Below are positions 1 through 6,530 of a stretch of 45,508 bases of DNA, one piece after another (position 1 is the first letter of the stretch; every line of letters begins with the position of its first letter). The notes beneath the pieces were generated by a model. The model searched no databases. It was not told the DNA's origin and saw only the letters and a program-made list of their open reading frames with translations. The position numbers and the translations under genes are program-made. Source of the stretch: Gemella bergeri ATCC 700627 (GTDB lineage Bacteria; Bacillota; Bacilli; Staphylococcales; Gemellaceae); contig NZ_KI271848.1 of NCBI RefSeq assembly GCF_000469465.1, forward strand, positions 12,602 through 58,109, given 5' to 3'.

Positions 1-35
1 TCAATCCATTGCTCTACCAACTGAGCTATCAAGGC
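1..35 (-). tRNA. tRNA-Phe, probable (5' half, cut by window edge)
   Basis: The minus strand shows a 7-nt acceptor strand, D-arm with AGTTGGTA loop, and the start of the anticodon arm reading ATGGA then TTGA before the window ends. The first two anticodon bases are GA. A loop beginning TTGA next to an ATGGA stem fits tRNA-Phe(GAA), and Phe commonly follows Asp in Firmicute tRNA clusters, but the third base is not visible. Confidence 0.72.
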
Positions 36-39
36 AAAA

Positions 40-115
40 TGGCGGTCCCGACGGGAATTGAACCCGCGATCTCCTGCGTGACAGGCAGGCGTGATAACCG
101 CTACACCACGGGACC
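40..115 (-). tRNA. tRNA-Asp (GTC)
   Basis: Complete cloverleaf on the minus strand. The acceptor GGTCCCG pairs with CGGGACC, the discriminator is G and CCA is encoded. The anticodon loop CTGTCAC gives GTC. Part of the leftward tRNA operon driven from about position 450. Confidence 0.97.
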
Positions 116-141
116 TACTTTATACTCTTATTCTCAAAAAA

Positions 142-216
142 TGGTGACCCGTACGGGACTCGAACCCGTGTTACCGCCGTGAAAGGGCGGTGTCTTAACC
201 GCTTGACCAACGGGCC
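142..216 (-). tRNA. tRNA-Glu (TTC)
   Basis: Complete cloverleaf on the minus strand. The acceptor GGCCCGT pairs with ACGGGTC, the discriminator is A and CCA is encoded. The anticodon loop CTTTCAC gives TTC. Same operon as the neighbouring tRNAs. Confidence 0.97.
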
Positions 217-226
217 ACAAAAAAAA

Positions 227-314
227 CGGAGCAGGAGGGATTTGAACCCTCGCGCCAGTTTCCCGACCTACACCCTTAGCAGGGGCGCCTCTTCAGCCTC
301 TTGAGTACTACTCC
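227..314 (-). tRNA. tRNA-Ser (GCT)
   Basis: Minus-strand class II tRNA with a long variable arm. The anticodon loop CTGCTAA gives GCT, reading AGC/AGU. The acceptor GGAGTAG pairs with CTGCTCC using G-U pairs. CCA is not encoded (TTT follows the discriminator), so it must be added after transcription. It starts only 2 nt after the tRNA-Asn gene. Confidence 0.95.
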
Positions 315-316
315 AA

Positions 317-390
317 CTCCACAGGCAGGACTCGAACCTGCGACCCTCTGATTAACAGTCAGATGCTACTACCAACTGAGCTACTGTGGA
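317..390 (-). tRNA. tRNA-Asn (GTT)
   Basis: First gene of the leftward tRNA operon. The acceptor TCCACAG pairs with CTGTGGA and the anticodon loop CTGTTAA gives GTT. CCA is not encoded. It is directly preceded by a perfect 10-bp inverted repeat and a consensus promoter. Confidence 0.96.
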
Positions 391-417
391 TAAATGTTCA
401 GTTGCAATGAACATTTA
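391..417 (-). repeat. Perfect inverted repeat in the tRNA operon leader
   Basis: Arms TAAATGTTCA and TGAACATTTA match perfectly over 10 bp around a 7-nt loop. The repeat lies between the -10 box (420-425) and the first base of tRNA-Asn (390), so it covers the transcription start region. It could be a 5' leader hairpin before the RNase P site or a repressor operator; sequence alone does not decide. Confidence 0.7.
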
Positions 418-419
418 CT

Positions 420-448
420 ATTATACATAAATATATATATAAAGTCAA
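420..448 (-). promoter_or_regulatory. Consensus promoter of the tRNA operon
   Basis: On the minus strand TTGACT (448-443), a 17-bp spacer and TATAAT (425-420). Nearly perfect sigma-A promoter with an AT-only spacer, as expected for a stable-RNA operon. Start predicted near 413. Confidence 0.88.
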
Positions 449-497
449 CACTTTTTTAGAAAAATTATGATATTGTATTGCATAGGTACAATAGATA

Positions 498-565
498 TGA
501 GACAAAAAAGTATAAATAAAATGTACATTTGTAAATGATGTGAGACAAAAAAAGTATAAATAAAA
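498..565. repeat. Tandem-spaced direct repeat upstream of SRP RNA
   Basis: The unit TGAGACAAAAAAGTATAAAT plus AAAA occurs at 498-521 and again at 541-565 with one extra A, 43 bp apart. A 12-bp palindrome AAATGTACATTT (519-530) overlaps the end of the first copy. A related sequence (AGACAAAAAAATTATAAATA) occurs upstream of rbgA near 6417. Function unknown. Confidence 0.65.
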
Positions 566-569
566 GCTC

Positions 570-598
570 TTGCTTTTTATTTTTAAATTTGCTATAAT
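570..598 (+). promoter_or_regulatory. Promoter of the SRP RNA gene
   Basis: TTGCTT (570-575), 17-bp spacer, TATAAT (593-598). The predicted start near 605 matches the first conserved bases of the SRP RNA. Confidence 0.82.
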
Positions 599-603
599 AT
601 AGA

Positions 604-866
604 AATGCTAGGTGGGGAGTTAGCGGTGCCCTGTACTTGCAATCCGCTTTAGCAAGACTGAATACCGAGATGCGGGTAAATTAGGGGATGTCGAGTTTGA
701 CACGTAATGTTGAGACTAAGGCACCTTACGACGCAGTGCTTATGAACCATGTCAGGTCCGGAAGGAAGCAGCATTAAGTATGTTTATTGTGGGTGTGAGT
801 TTTTGTCAAGGTTGAGTTGGCGATTAGACTAACGGTCTTTTAGTTTATTCAAGTCTTGGTTGCATA
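604..866 (+). ncRNA. ffs: Signal recognition particle RNA, large Bacillus type
   Basis: The RNA scaffold of SRP binds Ffh and targets membrane and secreted proteins. The 5' domain begins TGCTAGGTGGGGAG followed by GCGGTGCCCTGTA, and the Ffh-binding domain contains the hallmark GTCAGGTCCGGAAGGAAGC near 750-768. The 3' end (TTGCAT) pairs with the 5' end (ATGC). The length of about 263 nt matches the Bacillus form with an Alu domain (about 270 nt) rather than the 4.5S form. Ends are estimated from the closing helix and the promoter. Confidence 0.95.
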
Positions 867-884
867 TTTATAAATCGATGAGTA

Positions 885-913
885 TCTGAAAGTGTTAACT
901 TTTGGATTTTTTT
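885..913 (+). terminator. Terminator of SRP RNA
   Basis: A 9-bp stem (TCTGAAAGT with ACTTTTGGA, two G-U pairs), a GTTA loop and T7. Its 3' part overlaps the -35 box of the promoter of the following MATE gene. Confidence 0.72.
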
Positions 914-930
914 AATGTTTAAACTATAAA
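902..930 (+). promoter_or_regulatory. Candidate promoter of the MATE gene
   Basis: TTGGAT (902-907), 17-bp spacer, TATAAA (925-930), ending 33 bp before the ATG. Box quality is moderate and it overlaps the SRP RNA terminator. Confidence 0.5.
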
Positions 931-963
931 AATAGAAATCGTATTAGTGAAAAAGAGGATTTT

Positions 964-2322
964 ATGTATCAAGGAAAAAATATAAAAGAGCAATCAATAA
1001 TATTTATAAAATTACTTATCCCGGTATTGATTTATCAAATTATTTCATATTCATCAGGAATGATAGGGACATTTATGGCAGGGCATTACAGTCCGACAGA
1101 TTTAGCAGGGGTAAGTATGGGAGTTAATATATGGAATCCAATTATGTATACGCTTAATGCAATAGTGCTTGCTATTATTCCGATAGTATCGCAGTTAATC
1201 GGAAAAGGAAGAGAGGATGAAATTCCGACGAAAGTTCGCCAATTTTTGTATATAGCTATAGCGATTAGTATAGTTTTAATAATCGGACTAAATACTTTAG
1301 CTACACCGGTAGTAAATTCGCTAGGTTTAGAAGAAAATATAGCTAAAGTTACTAAAAAGTATTTATTTTATGAAAGTTTTGGTGTATTATCAATATTTCT
1401 TTATGTTGTGCTTCGTGGTTTTATGGATAGCTTAGGGTTAACCCGTTTATCAATGATTATGATGGTAATTTCAGTTCCGATTAACGTATTTTTTGCTTAT
1501 AGTTTTATTTTTGGGAAATTTGGAATGCCGGAGTTAGGTGGAGCCGGAAATGCTGTAGCTGTATCGGTGACATATACTGCATTATTTTTTATTGCATTAA
1601 TTCTTACATTGAAACACTCAAAATTAAATAAATATAAAATATTTCAAAAAGAACGTATTAAACTTAATCATTGGGGAGAAATTTTTAAACTTGGAGTGCC
1701 TATAGCGTTTGCAGCAGCATTGGAAACAGTAGTATTTTCGACATTATCACTTATGGTATCAAGGTTCGATACGACTATAATTGCTGCTCATCAATCGGCG
1801 TTAAATTTCTCAGGGTTTTTGTATAGTTTACCGGTTAGTGTAGCAAATACTGTAACAATTATTGTTGCATTTCATGTTGGAGCAAAAAATTATAAAATGG
1901 CTCAGAGATACACACTTATTGGATGTAGCATAGGTATGGTTTTTTCATTTATATCAGGATTTATGGTCTATATATTTGACTTGAAAATACCTTATCTATA
2001 TACAAATGACAGTGGGGTAATAAATTTAACGGCACATTTGCTATTGTATGCAATAGGATTTGCCATTTGTGATTCTTTTGCTTCATGTTTAGCAGGTGTT
2101 TTGCGTGGTTATAAAAAGGTTGTTCCTATTTGTGTAACAATGGGGATAGGATATTATTTAATAGGAATACCTATATCTTATTATTTGGTATTTGTTCGTA
2201 ATATAGGAATTGATGGTCTATGGATAGGTTGGATTATCGGTTTAACCTTTTATGCTATTGGTATTTTAATTTATTATTGGTATATGAAAAGAAAACTTAA
2301 TAGGAAAATTTATTCAATATAA
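964..2322 (+). CDS. MATE-family multidrug/Na+ antiporter
   Basis: Inner-membrane exporter of the MATE family (NorM/DinF superfamily), expected to expel cationic or toxic compounds using an ion gradient. The 452-residue protein has about 12 hydrophobic segments arranged as two related halves: the first begins near residue 10 with the typical LLIPVLIYQII / GTFMAGHYS pattern, and the second near residue 235 with LGVPIAFAAALETVVFSTLSL. Length is normal for the family. The ATG follows a purine-rich AGAGGA site. It is a single-gene unit between the SRP RNA terminator and the promoter at 2409. Substrate cannot be told from sequence. Confidence 0.9.
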   Translation: MYQGKNIKEQSIIFIKLLIPVLIYQIISYSSGMIGTFMAGHYSPTDLAGVSMGVNIWNPIMYTLNAIVLAIIPIVSQLIGKGREDEIPTKVRQFLYIAIAISIVLIIGLNTLATPVVNSLGLEENIAKVTKKYLFYESFGVLSIFLYVVLRGFMDSLGLTRLSMIMMVISVPINVFFAYSFIFGKFGMPELGGAGNAVAVSVTYTALFFIALILTLKHSKLNKYKIFQKERIKLNHWGEIFKLGVPIAFAAALETVVFSTLSLMVSRFDTTIIAAHQSALNFSGFLYSLPVSVANTVTIIVAFHVGAKNYKMAQRYTLIGCSIGMVFSFISGFMVYIFDLKIPYLYTNDSGVINLTAHLLLYAIGFAICDSFASCLAGVLRGYKKVVPICVTMGIGYYLIGIPISYYLVFVRNIGIDGLWIGWIIGLTFYAIGILIYYWYMKRKLNRKIYSI

Positions 2323-2408
2323 TGTTATAATTTAAAATTACGTAATCAACTTGAAAAGTAACAAAGTGTAAATTTAGCTATTTTTTAGTTGAAAGCGTAA
2401 TTTTTTTC

Positions 2409-2437
2409 TTGACAATATTTTATAAAAACCATATAAT
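2409..2437 (+). promoter_or_regulatory. Promoter of the DUF1836-degV operon
   Basis: TTGACA (2409-2414), 17-bp spacer, TATAAT (2432-2437): a perfect consensus sigma-A promoter. Confidence 0.88.
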
Positions 2438-2473
2438 GTAGTTATTGAAACTAGATAAAAGGGTGATGGTAAT

Positions 2474-2920
2474 TTGAAAGAAAATGTATATCCCAAATGG
2501 ATTGATTTACCGGAGTTTGATTTATATTTAGATCAGGTATTGCTTTATGTTAATCAACTAGATAGCACAGCTGTCGCTCATGGAGAAAAGGGCTTAACGT
2601 CAGCAATGATAAATAATTATGTTAAACATGGATATTTAGATAAACCCATTAAAAAAAAATATACAAGAAGACAATTAGCACGTCTTATAGTTATAACATG
2701 TTTAAAAAATGTTTTCTCAATTCAAGAGGTTAGTAAAACGGTAAAATTATTAACAAAAAACAATCAATCAGAAAAAATGTATGATAATTTTGTTCGTTGC
2801 ATGAATGGAGAAGAAAGTGATGATATACCGGCTGCTATTATTTTGGCTTGTAGAACCATTCGTTTATATCAGCAAACTCATATGATAGTAGAAGGCTTAG
2901 AAAAACAAGAAGAAGTGTAG
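2474..2920 (+). CDS. DUF1836 protein, HTH-like, likely regulator
   Basis: 148 residues. The central block SAMINNYVKHGYLDKP followed by KKKYTRRQLARLIVITCLKNVFS is typical of DUF1836 proteins, which have a MerR-like helix-turn-helix appearance: residues about 40-90 carry the putative DNA-binding helices. Partners and targets are unknown. The chosen start is TTG at 2474 after a GGGTGATGG site; no in-frame ATG lies before the conserved part. It is cotranscribed with degV 15 bp downstream, a linkage that may reflect shared control of fatty-acid use, though nothing in the sequence proves that. Confidence 0.75.
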   Translation: MKENVYPKWIDLPEFDLYLDQVLLYVNQLDSTAVAHGEKGLTSAMINNYVKHGYLDKPIKKKYTRRQLARLIVITCLKNVFSIQEVSKTVKLLTKNNQSEKMYDNFVRCMNGEESDDIPAAIILACRTIRLYQQTHMIVEGLEKQEEV

Positions 2921-2935
2921 TAAAGGAGAGAAATA

Positions 2936-3781
2936 ATGAATTGGAAAATAGTGGTGGATACCGGCTGCGATTTACGAGAAATACCTAATTTAGCAAAAAA
3001 TACAGTTTTTGAAAGAATTCCATTTTCTATTCAAATAGGGGAGAAAGAGTACAAAGATACTTTAGATTTAGATATAGATTTTATGATGGAGAAAATTTAT
3101 TCAAGTGAAAAAGTAGCACGTTCTGCATGCCCCAGTCCTAATGCGTTTTTATCAGCATATGAAAATGCAGATAATATATTTGTTTTAACATTAACCAGCG
3201 GATTATCAGGCAGTTATAATAGTGCAAAAATTGCTGAGAAAATGTTATATGAAATTAACCCGACAACTAATATACATGTAATAGATAGTTTATCGGCAGG
3301 CGGGCATATGGATTTATTGGTCTTGAAGTTAAATAGTTTAATAGATCAAGGATACGGTTTTGAAGAAATAGTGGAAAAAATAACAGAGTATCATAAAAAT
3401 TCAAAATTATTGTTTGTCTTGGAAAAAGTTGATAATTTAGTAAAAAACGGAAGACTTAGTAAACTAGCGGCAACCGTTGTCGGACTTTTAAATATTCGTA
3501 TGGTAGGAGAAGCAAGTGCTGAAGGAACGCTTCATTTACTACATAAAGTTCGTGGTGAAAAAAAAGCAATTACTGAGATTATAAGTGAAATGAAAAAACA
3601 TGGTTATAAAGGTGGAAAAGTAGTTATAACTCATAGGAATAATGAAGGAATTTGTAAAAAATTAGAAAGTAAATTACGAGAATTTTATGGGAATATAACT
3701 TTTTCAATTATACGAACTTCAGGTTTGTGCAGTTTTTACGCAGAAGAAGGCGGAATTTTATTAGGATACGAAATTAATTAA
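2936..3781 (+). CDS. DegV-family fatty-acid-binding protein
   Basis: DegV/FakB-like proteins bind a fatty acid and present it to the kinase FakA for phosphorylation and entry into phospholipid synthesis. The 281-residue protein starts with the family signature WKIVVDTGCDL (usually D-S-x-C-D-L; here T replaces S), has SACPSPNAF near residue 60, the ligand-site motif TLTSGLSGSYNSA at about 88-100, and the C-terminal domain with VDNLVKNGRLSK and a final GILLGYE. Length is normal. The ATG has a strong AAAGGAGAG site. Second gene of the operon with DUF1836. No FakA kinase gene is in the window. Confidence 0.9.
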   Translation: MNWKIVVDTGCDLREIPNLAKNTVFERIPFSIQIGEKEYKDTLDLDIDFMMEKIYSSEKVARSACPSPNAFLSAYENADNIFVLTLTSGLSGSYNSAKIAEKMLYEINPTTNIHVIDSLSAGGHMDLLVLKLNSLIDQGYGFEEIVEKITEYHKNSKLLFVLEKVDNLVKNGRLSKLAATVVGLLNIRMVGEASAEGTLHLLHKVRGEKKAITEIISEMKKHGYKGGKVVITHRNNEGICKKLESKLREFYGNITFSIIRTSGLCSFYAEEGGILLGYEIN

Positions 3782-3806
3782 AAAATAAAGGTGGAAGAGA
3801 ATTTAT

Positions 3807-3850
3807 GGTACTAGCTCCCAAAACTTGGACAAGTTTCGAGGACCAGTACC
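3807..3850. repeat. Short palindromic element, copy 1, terminator-like
   Basis: Nested hairpin: outer GGTACT/AGTACC, middle CTC/GAG, inner AAACTTG-GA-CAAGTTT. It sits between convergent degV and the minus-strand oxidoreductase and is followed by T-rich sequence, so it probably ends transcription. The core CCCAAAACTTG-N2-CAAGT recurs at 17881-17918. Confidence 0.75.
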
Positions 3851-3879
3851 TTATTTCTTTTGTGTTTTTATTTTGAGTA

Positions 3880-4509
3880 TTATAATCCATAAACTGAGAT
3901 ACGTTGCTGAATGTGAGTTCCTTCTTCTACTTCATCAAGCATTGCACTGGCATAATCAGCATAACTTATAGAACTTTCCCCTTTTTGATTTACTGTAAAC
4001 ACTTCTCCGGCAATTGCATATTTATTGGTTTTTTCTCCATTTTCAATAAAATCGGCAGCGGGACTTATAAATGTCCATTTTACATTATTTTTAGTTCTTA
4101 GTAGATCTAATTCATCAGCTTGTGCAGTGGCTAACGGTTTAAATTCTTCTGGGAAAGTAGATGTATCCAGTAGACGAGTAGTATGTGTATTATCAATATA
4201 TAAGCTACCTGCACCACCCACAACTAAGAAGCGGATATTGCTACCTGCTAGTAGAGTTGTAAGGTATTCTATCGATTTACTGTGAATAGGAAAAGTCTCA
4301 GGGGTAAATGCTCCTATTGCACTAATTACAACATCAAATTTTTTTAAATCATCCTTAGTTAAATTAAATAAATCTTTTTCAATAACTTCATTTGTTACTG
4401 TTTTGTTGGTTGAACGGACGATTGCTGTAACATCGTGATTACGTTCTACCGCTTCTTTTACAATTAAACTACCTACTTTACCGTTTGCACCTATAACCGC
4501 TATTTTCAT
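3880..4509 (-). CDS. NAD(P)H-binding Rossmann oxidoreductase (NmrA/YwnB-like)
   Basis: 209 residues with an N-terminal Rossmann motif MKIAVIGANGKVGSLIVKEA (GxxGxxG), then DVTAIVR, DVVISAIGAF and a conserved FISPAADF strand, placing it among atypical short-chain dehydrogenases that bind NAD(P)H. The substrate is unknown; relatives act as quinone- or flavin-type reductases or redox sensors. I chose ATG 4509 because a GGAGG site lies just before it; upstream in-frame residues lack family similarity and lie across the promoter. It is divergent from a HxlR-type regulator (4691), a classic arrangement for an electrophile- or quinone-responsive gene. Confidence 0.83.
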   Translation of the reverse strand: MKIAVIGANGKVGSLIVKEAVERNHDVTAIVRSTNKTVTNEVIEKDLFNLTKDDLKKFDVVISAIGAFTPETFPIHSKSIEYLTTLLAGSNIRFLVVGGAGSLYIDNTHTTRLLDTSTFPEEFKPLATAQADELDLLRTKNNVKWTFISPAADFIENGEKTNKYAIAGEVFTVNQKGESSISYADYASAMLDEVEEGTHIQQRISVYGL

Positions 4510-4562
4510 TTTAATGACCTCCGTTTTTAAATTTATTGTTGAATTTTTGATTTGATAATAAT

Positions 4563-4591
4563 ATAATATACTTATACAAACTAAATGTAAA
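4563..4591 (-). promoter_or_regulatory. Promoter of the oxidoreductase gene
   Basis: On the minus strand TTTACA (4591-4586), 17-bp spacer, TATTAT (4568-4563). The -35 box overlaps the inverted repeat at 4588-4603. Confidence 0.65.
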
Positions 4592-4613
4592 GTATGCACT
4601 TTAAGGTGCTATA
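4588..4613. promoter_or_regulatory. Candidate HxlR operator in the divergent intergenic region
   Basis: TAAAGT-ATGC-ACTTTA (4588-4603) is a perfect 6-bp inverted repeat overlapping the -35 box of the oxidoreductase promoter. The overlapping pair TATGCAC (4593-4599) and GTGCTATA (4606-4613) forms a second, imperfect dyad whose half-site TATGCAC recurs in the palindrome at 5072-5087. Confidence 0.5.
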
Positions 4614-4614
4614 G

Positions 4615-4642
4615 TTACCTAAAAGAAACTATTGCATATTAT
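4615..4642 (+). promoter_or_regulatory. Weak candidate promoter of the HxlR gene
   Basis: TTACCT (4615-4620), 16-bp spacer, TATTAT (4637-4642), located just downstream of the candidate operator. Confidence 0.35.
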
Positions 4643-4690
4643 AAGTTTTATTAGATACAAAAACTTAATTTTTTTCGGAGGTTATTAGTT

Positions 4691-5017
4691 ATGGAAAAGA
4701 ATTTACCGGCATGTCCTGTGGAATTGACATTAACTCTTATAAGTAATAGGTGGAGAATACTTATTATTCGTGATTTATTGGAAGGTACTAAACGTTTTGG
4801 AGAATTAAAAAGATCGGTAGGGAATGTATCACAAAAAGTTCTTACCGCCAATTTACGTGAAATGGAAAAAAGCGGATTAATTAATAGAAAAGTTTATGCA
4901 GAAGTACCGCCACGTGTTGAATATTCGTTAACGGATTTAGGGAACTCTTTAGAACTAGTGATAAATTCGTTGGGTTCTTGGGGGATGATGTATAGAAATA
5001 AACTGGAAAATTTATAA
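4691..5017 (+). CDS. HxlR-family winged-helix regulator
   Basis: 108 residues, the usual length for HxlR/MarR-like dimeric regulators. The N-terminus LPACPVELTLTLISNRWRILIIRDLL is the HxlR signature, with a single Cys at residue 8 in the position used for thiol sensing of quinones, diamide or hypochlorite by family members such as YodB and HypR. The recognition helix is in VSQKVLTANLREMEKSGLINR, and the wing carries PRVEYSLT. A GGAGG site precedes the ATG by 9 nt. It is divergent from the NAD(P)H-binding protein and upstream of the PfoR-like gene; palindromes sharing TATGCAC lie on both sides. Confidence 0.9.
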   Translation: MEKNLPACPVELTLTLISNRWRILIIRDLLEGTKRFGELKRSVGNVSQKVLTANLREMEKSGLINRKVYAEVPPRVEYSLTDLGNSLELVINSLGSWGMMYRNKLENL

Positions 5018-5056
5018 AAAGAAAATAATTTAGATGATAATTAATTATTTATGAGT

Positions 5057-5087
5057 TATAATATAGTCAAGGTGCATAATTATGCAC
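5057..5087 (+). promoter_or_regulatory. -10 box plus 16-bp perfect palindrome before the PfoR-like gene
   Basis: TATAAT at 5057-5062 without a good -35 box, followed by GTGCATAATTATGCAC (5072-5087), a perfect 16-bp palindrome covering about +3 to +18. A factor bound there would block initiation. The neighbouring HxlR protein is the obvious candidate. Confidence 0.6.
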
Positions 5088-5120
5088 TATTATTTTAATA
5101 TATATTAAAGGGGAATAACT

Positions 5121-6194
5121 ATGAATAAAAATAGTTTGTTGTCAAAAGTATTTCATAGATACTTCATTGTAGCACTAAATGGTATGGCTCTTGGGTTATT
5201 TTGTACTCTTATAATTGGGCTTATTATTAAGCAGATAGCATTAAGCTTAAGCGGAGGGCTATCAGGCTTTTTAGTCGCTGTAGCGACGATAGCCATGGCA
5301 CTTACGGGACCTGTAATCGGTATAGGAGTAGCACATGCGTTGAAAGCACCTAAGTTAGTAATTTTAGCATCAGGTGTTGTTGGTTTTCTTGGAGCATTTG
5401 GTTCTAATCTTGGTACAAATCATTTAATTGAACAAGGAAAACTTTCTATTAGTGGTTCCGGTGATCCGCTTGGGGCTTTTATTGCTGTTGTTATCGCAGC
5501 CGAATGTGGACGATTAATTTCAGGGAAAACAAAAATAGATATTATTGTAACGCCTTTTGTGACGATTGTCATCGGAGCCGTTGTGGCTTATTATACTGGT
5601 CCATATTTAATTAGCGGTATGAAAATGCTTGGTTCATTTATTCGTGAAGCAACAGAATTACAACCGTTTATAATGGGAATAGTTGTATCGGTTGTAATGG
5701 GAATCATTTTAACATTACCGATTAGTTCGGCGGCATTATCTATAATTTTGGGATTGTCGGGTATAGCTGCAGGAGCTTCTACCGTTGGTTGTGCGGCACA
5801 AATGGTAGGATTTGCGGTAATTAGTTTTAAAGCAAATGGTTGGAATGGATTACTTGCACAAGGTTTAGGGACATCAATGCTTCAGGTCCCAAATATTATG
5901 AAAAAACCTATTATATGGATACCGCCTATTATCGCAAGTGCTATACTTGGTCCGGTAGCAACACTTGTATGTACAATGGAGAATAACTCTGCAGGTGGTG
6001 GCATGGGAACATCAGGTCTTGTGGGACAACTTATGACATGGCAAACAATGGCTGGACATACTAATCATATGATACTCCTTGTAGAAATATTGCTACTACA
6101 TTTTATTTTGCCGGCGATATTATCATATGCAGTTTATTATTATATGGAAAAAAAAGGATATGTTAAATCATCAGATTACCAACTTGCATTATAA
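5121..6194 (+). CDS. PfoR/PTS EIIC-like membrane protein (PTS_EIIC_2 family)
   Basis: 357 residues, almost entirely hydrophobic with about 10 membrane segments and Gly/Ala-rich loops (GPVIGIGVAHALKAPK, CAAQMVGFAVISFKANGW, NNSAGGGMGTSGLVGQL near 288-301). This pattern matches the PTS_EIIC_2 family, which includes proteins called PfoR after the Clostridium perfringens toxin regulator. Members look like the IIC channel of a phosphotransferase permease but lack fused IIA/IIB domains, and none is encoded nearby, so whether it transports a sugar is unproven. The ATG has an AAAGGGG site. The upstream palindrome suggests control by the adjacent HxlR regulator. Confidence 0.8.
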   Translation: MNKNSLLSKVFHRYFIVALNGMALGLFCTLIIGLIIKQIALSLSGGLSGFLVAVATIAMALTGPVIGIGVAHALKAPKLVILASGVVGFLGAFGSNLGTNHLIEQGKLSISGSGDPLGAFIAVVIAAECGRLISGKTKIDIIVTPFVTIVIGAVVAYYTGPYLISGMKMLGSFIREATELQPFIMGIVVSVVMGIILTLPISSAALSIILGLSGIAAGASTVGCAAQMVGFAVISFKANGWNGLLAQGLGTSMLQVPNIMKKPIIWIPPIIASAILGPVATLVCTMENNSAGGGMGTSGLVGQLMTWQTMAGHTNHMILLVEILLLHFILPAILSYAVYYYMEKKGYVKSSDYQLAL

Positions 6195-6327
6195 TAAATA
6201 CTACATTATACATATATATTATATACAGTTAGCTAATAAAGTATTTAAAATTAATGTAAGAGTTTTTATGGATTTGTAAAAAGATGGATAAAATAAAAAT
6301 ACCGCTCAGGGAAAGTTAGTGCGATTT

Positions 6328-6372
6328 AAAAACAATCTCAATGTTATATGACTGATGTTGAGATTGTTTTTT
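6328..6372 (+). terminator. Strong hairpin terminator
   Basis: A 12-bp perfect stem (AAACAATCTCAA at 6330-6341, TTGAGATTGTTT at 6358-6369) with a 16-nt loop and a T-run. It lies about 130 bp after the PfoR-like stop codon. Confidence 0.8.
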
Positions 6373-6449
6373 GCCGTTTTAACGAGATAATAAATATTAT
6401 TCTATGAAGAATTAAAAGACAAAAAAATTATAAATACATATAAATAGTA

Positions 6450-6477
6450 TTCAAAAGTCATTAAAATATGGTAAAAT
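6450..6477 (+). promoter_or_regulatory. Weak candidate promoter of rbgA operon
   Basis: TTCAAA (6450-6455), 16-bp spacer, TAAAAT (6472-6477), about 54 bp before the start codon. Confidence 0.35.
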
Positions 6478-6530
6478 AAATAGGACTGTAAATAAAATTA
6501 TAATTAAATAACAAAAGGAGTTATAACTGC

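Larger units (their letters stand above)
6195..6530. other. Intergenic region between the PfoR-like gene and rbgA
   Basis: 336 bp without a supported gene. It holds a terminator at 6328-6372, one copy of the AGACAAAAAAA-T-TATAAATA motif near 6417-6437 and a weak promoter at 6450-6477. Nothing else recognisable. Confidence 0.7.

Noticed and set aside
4510-4599. N-terminal extension of the NAD(P)H-binding protein
   Set aside because: It spans the promoter, and GGAGG plus the Rossmann start fix the ATG at 4509.
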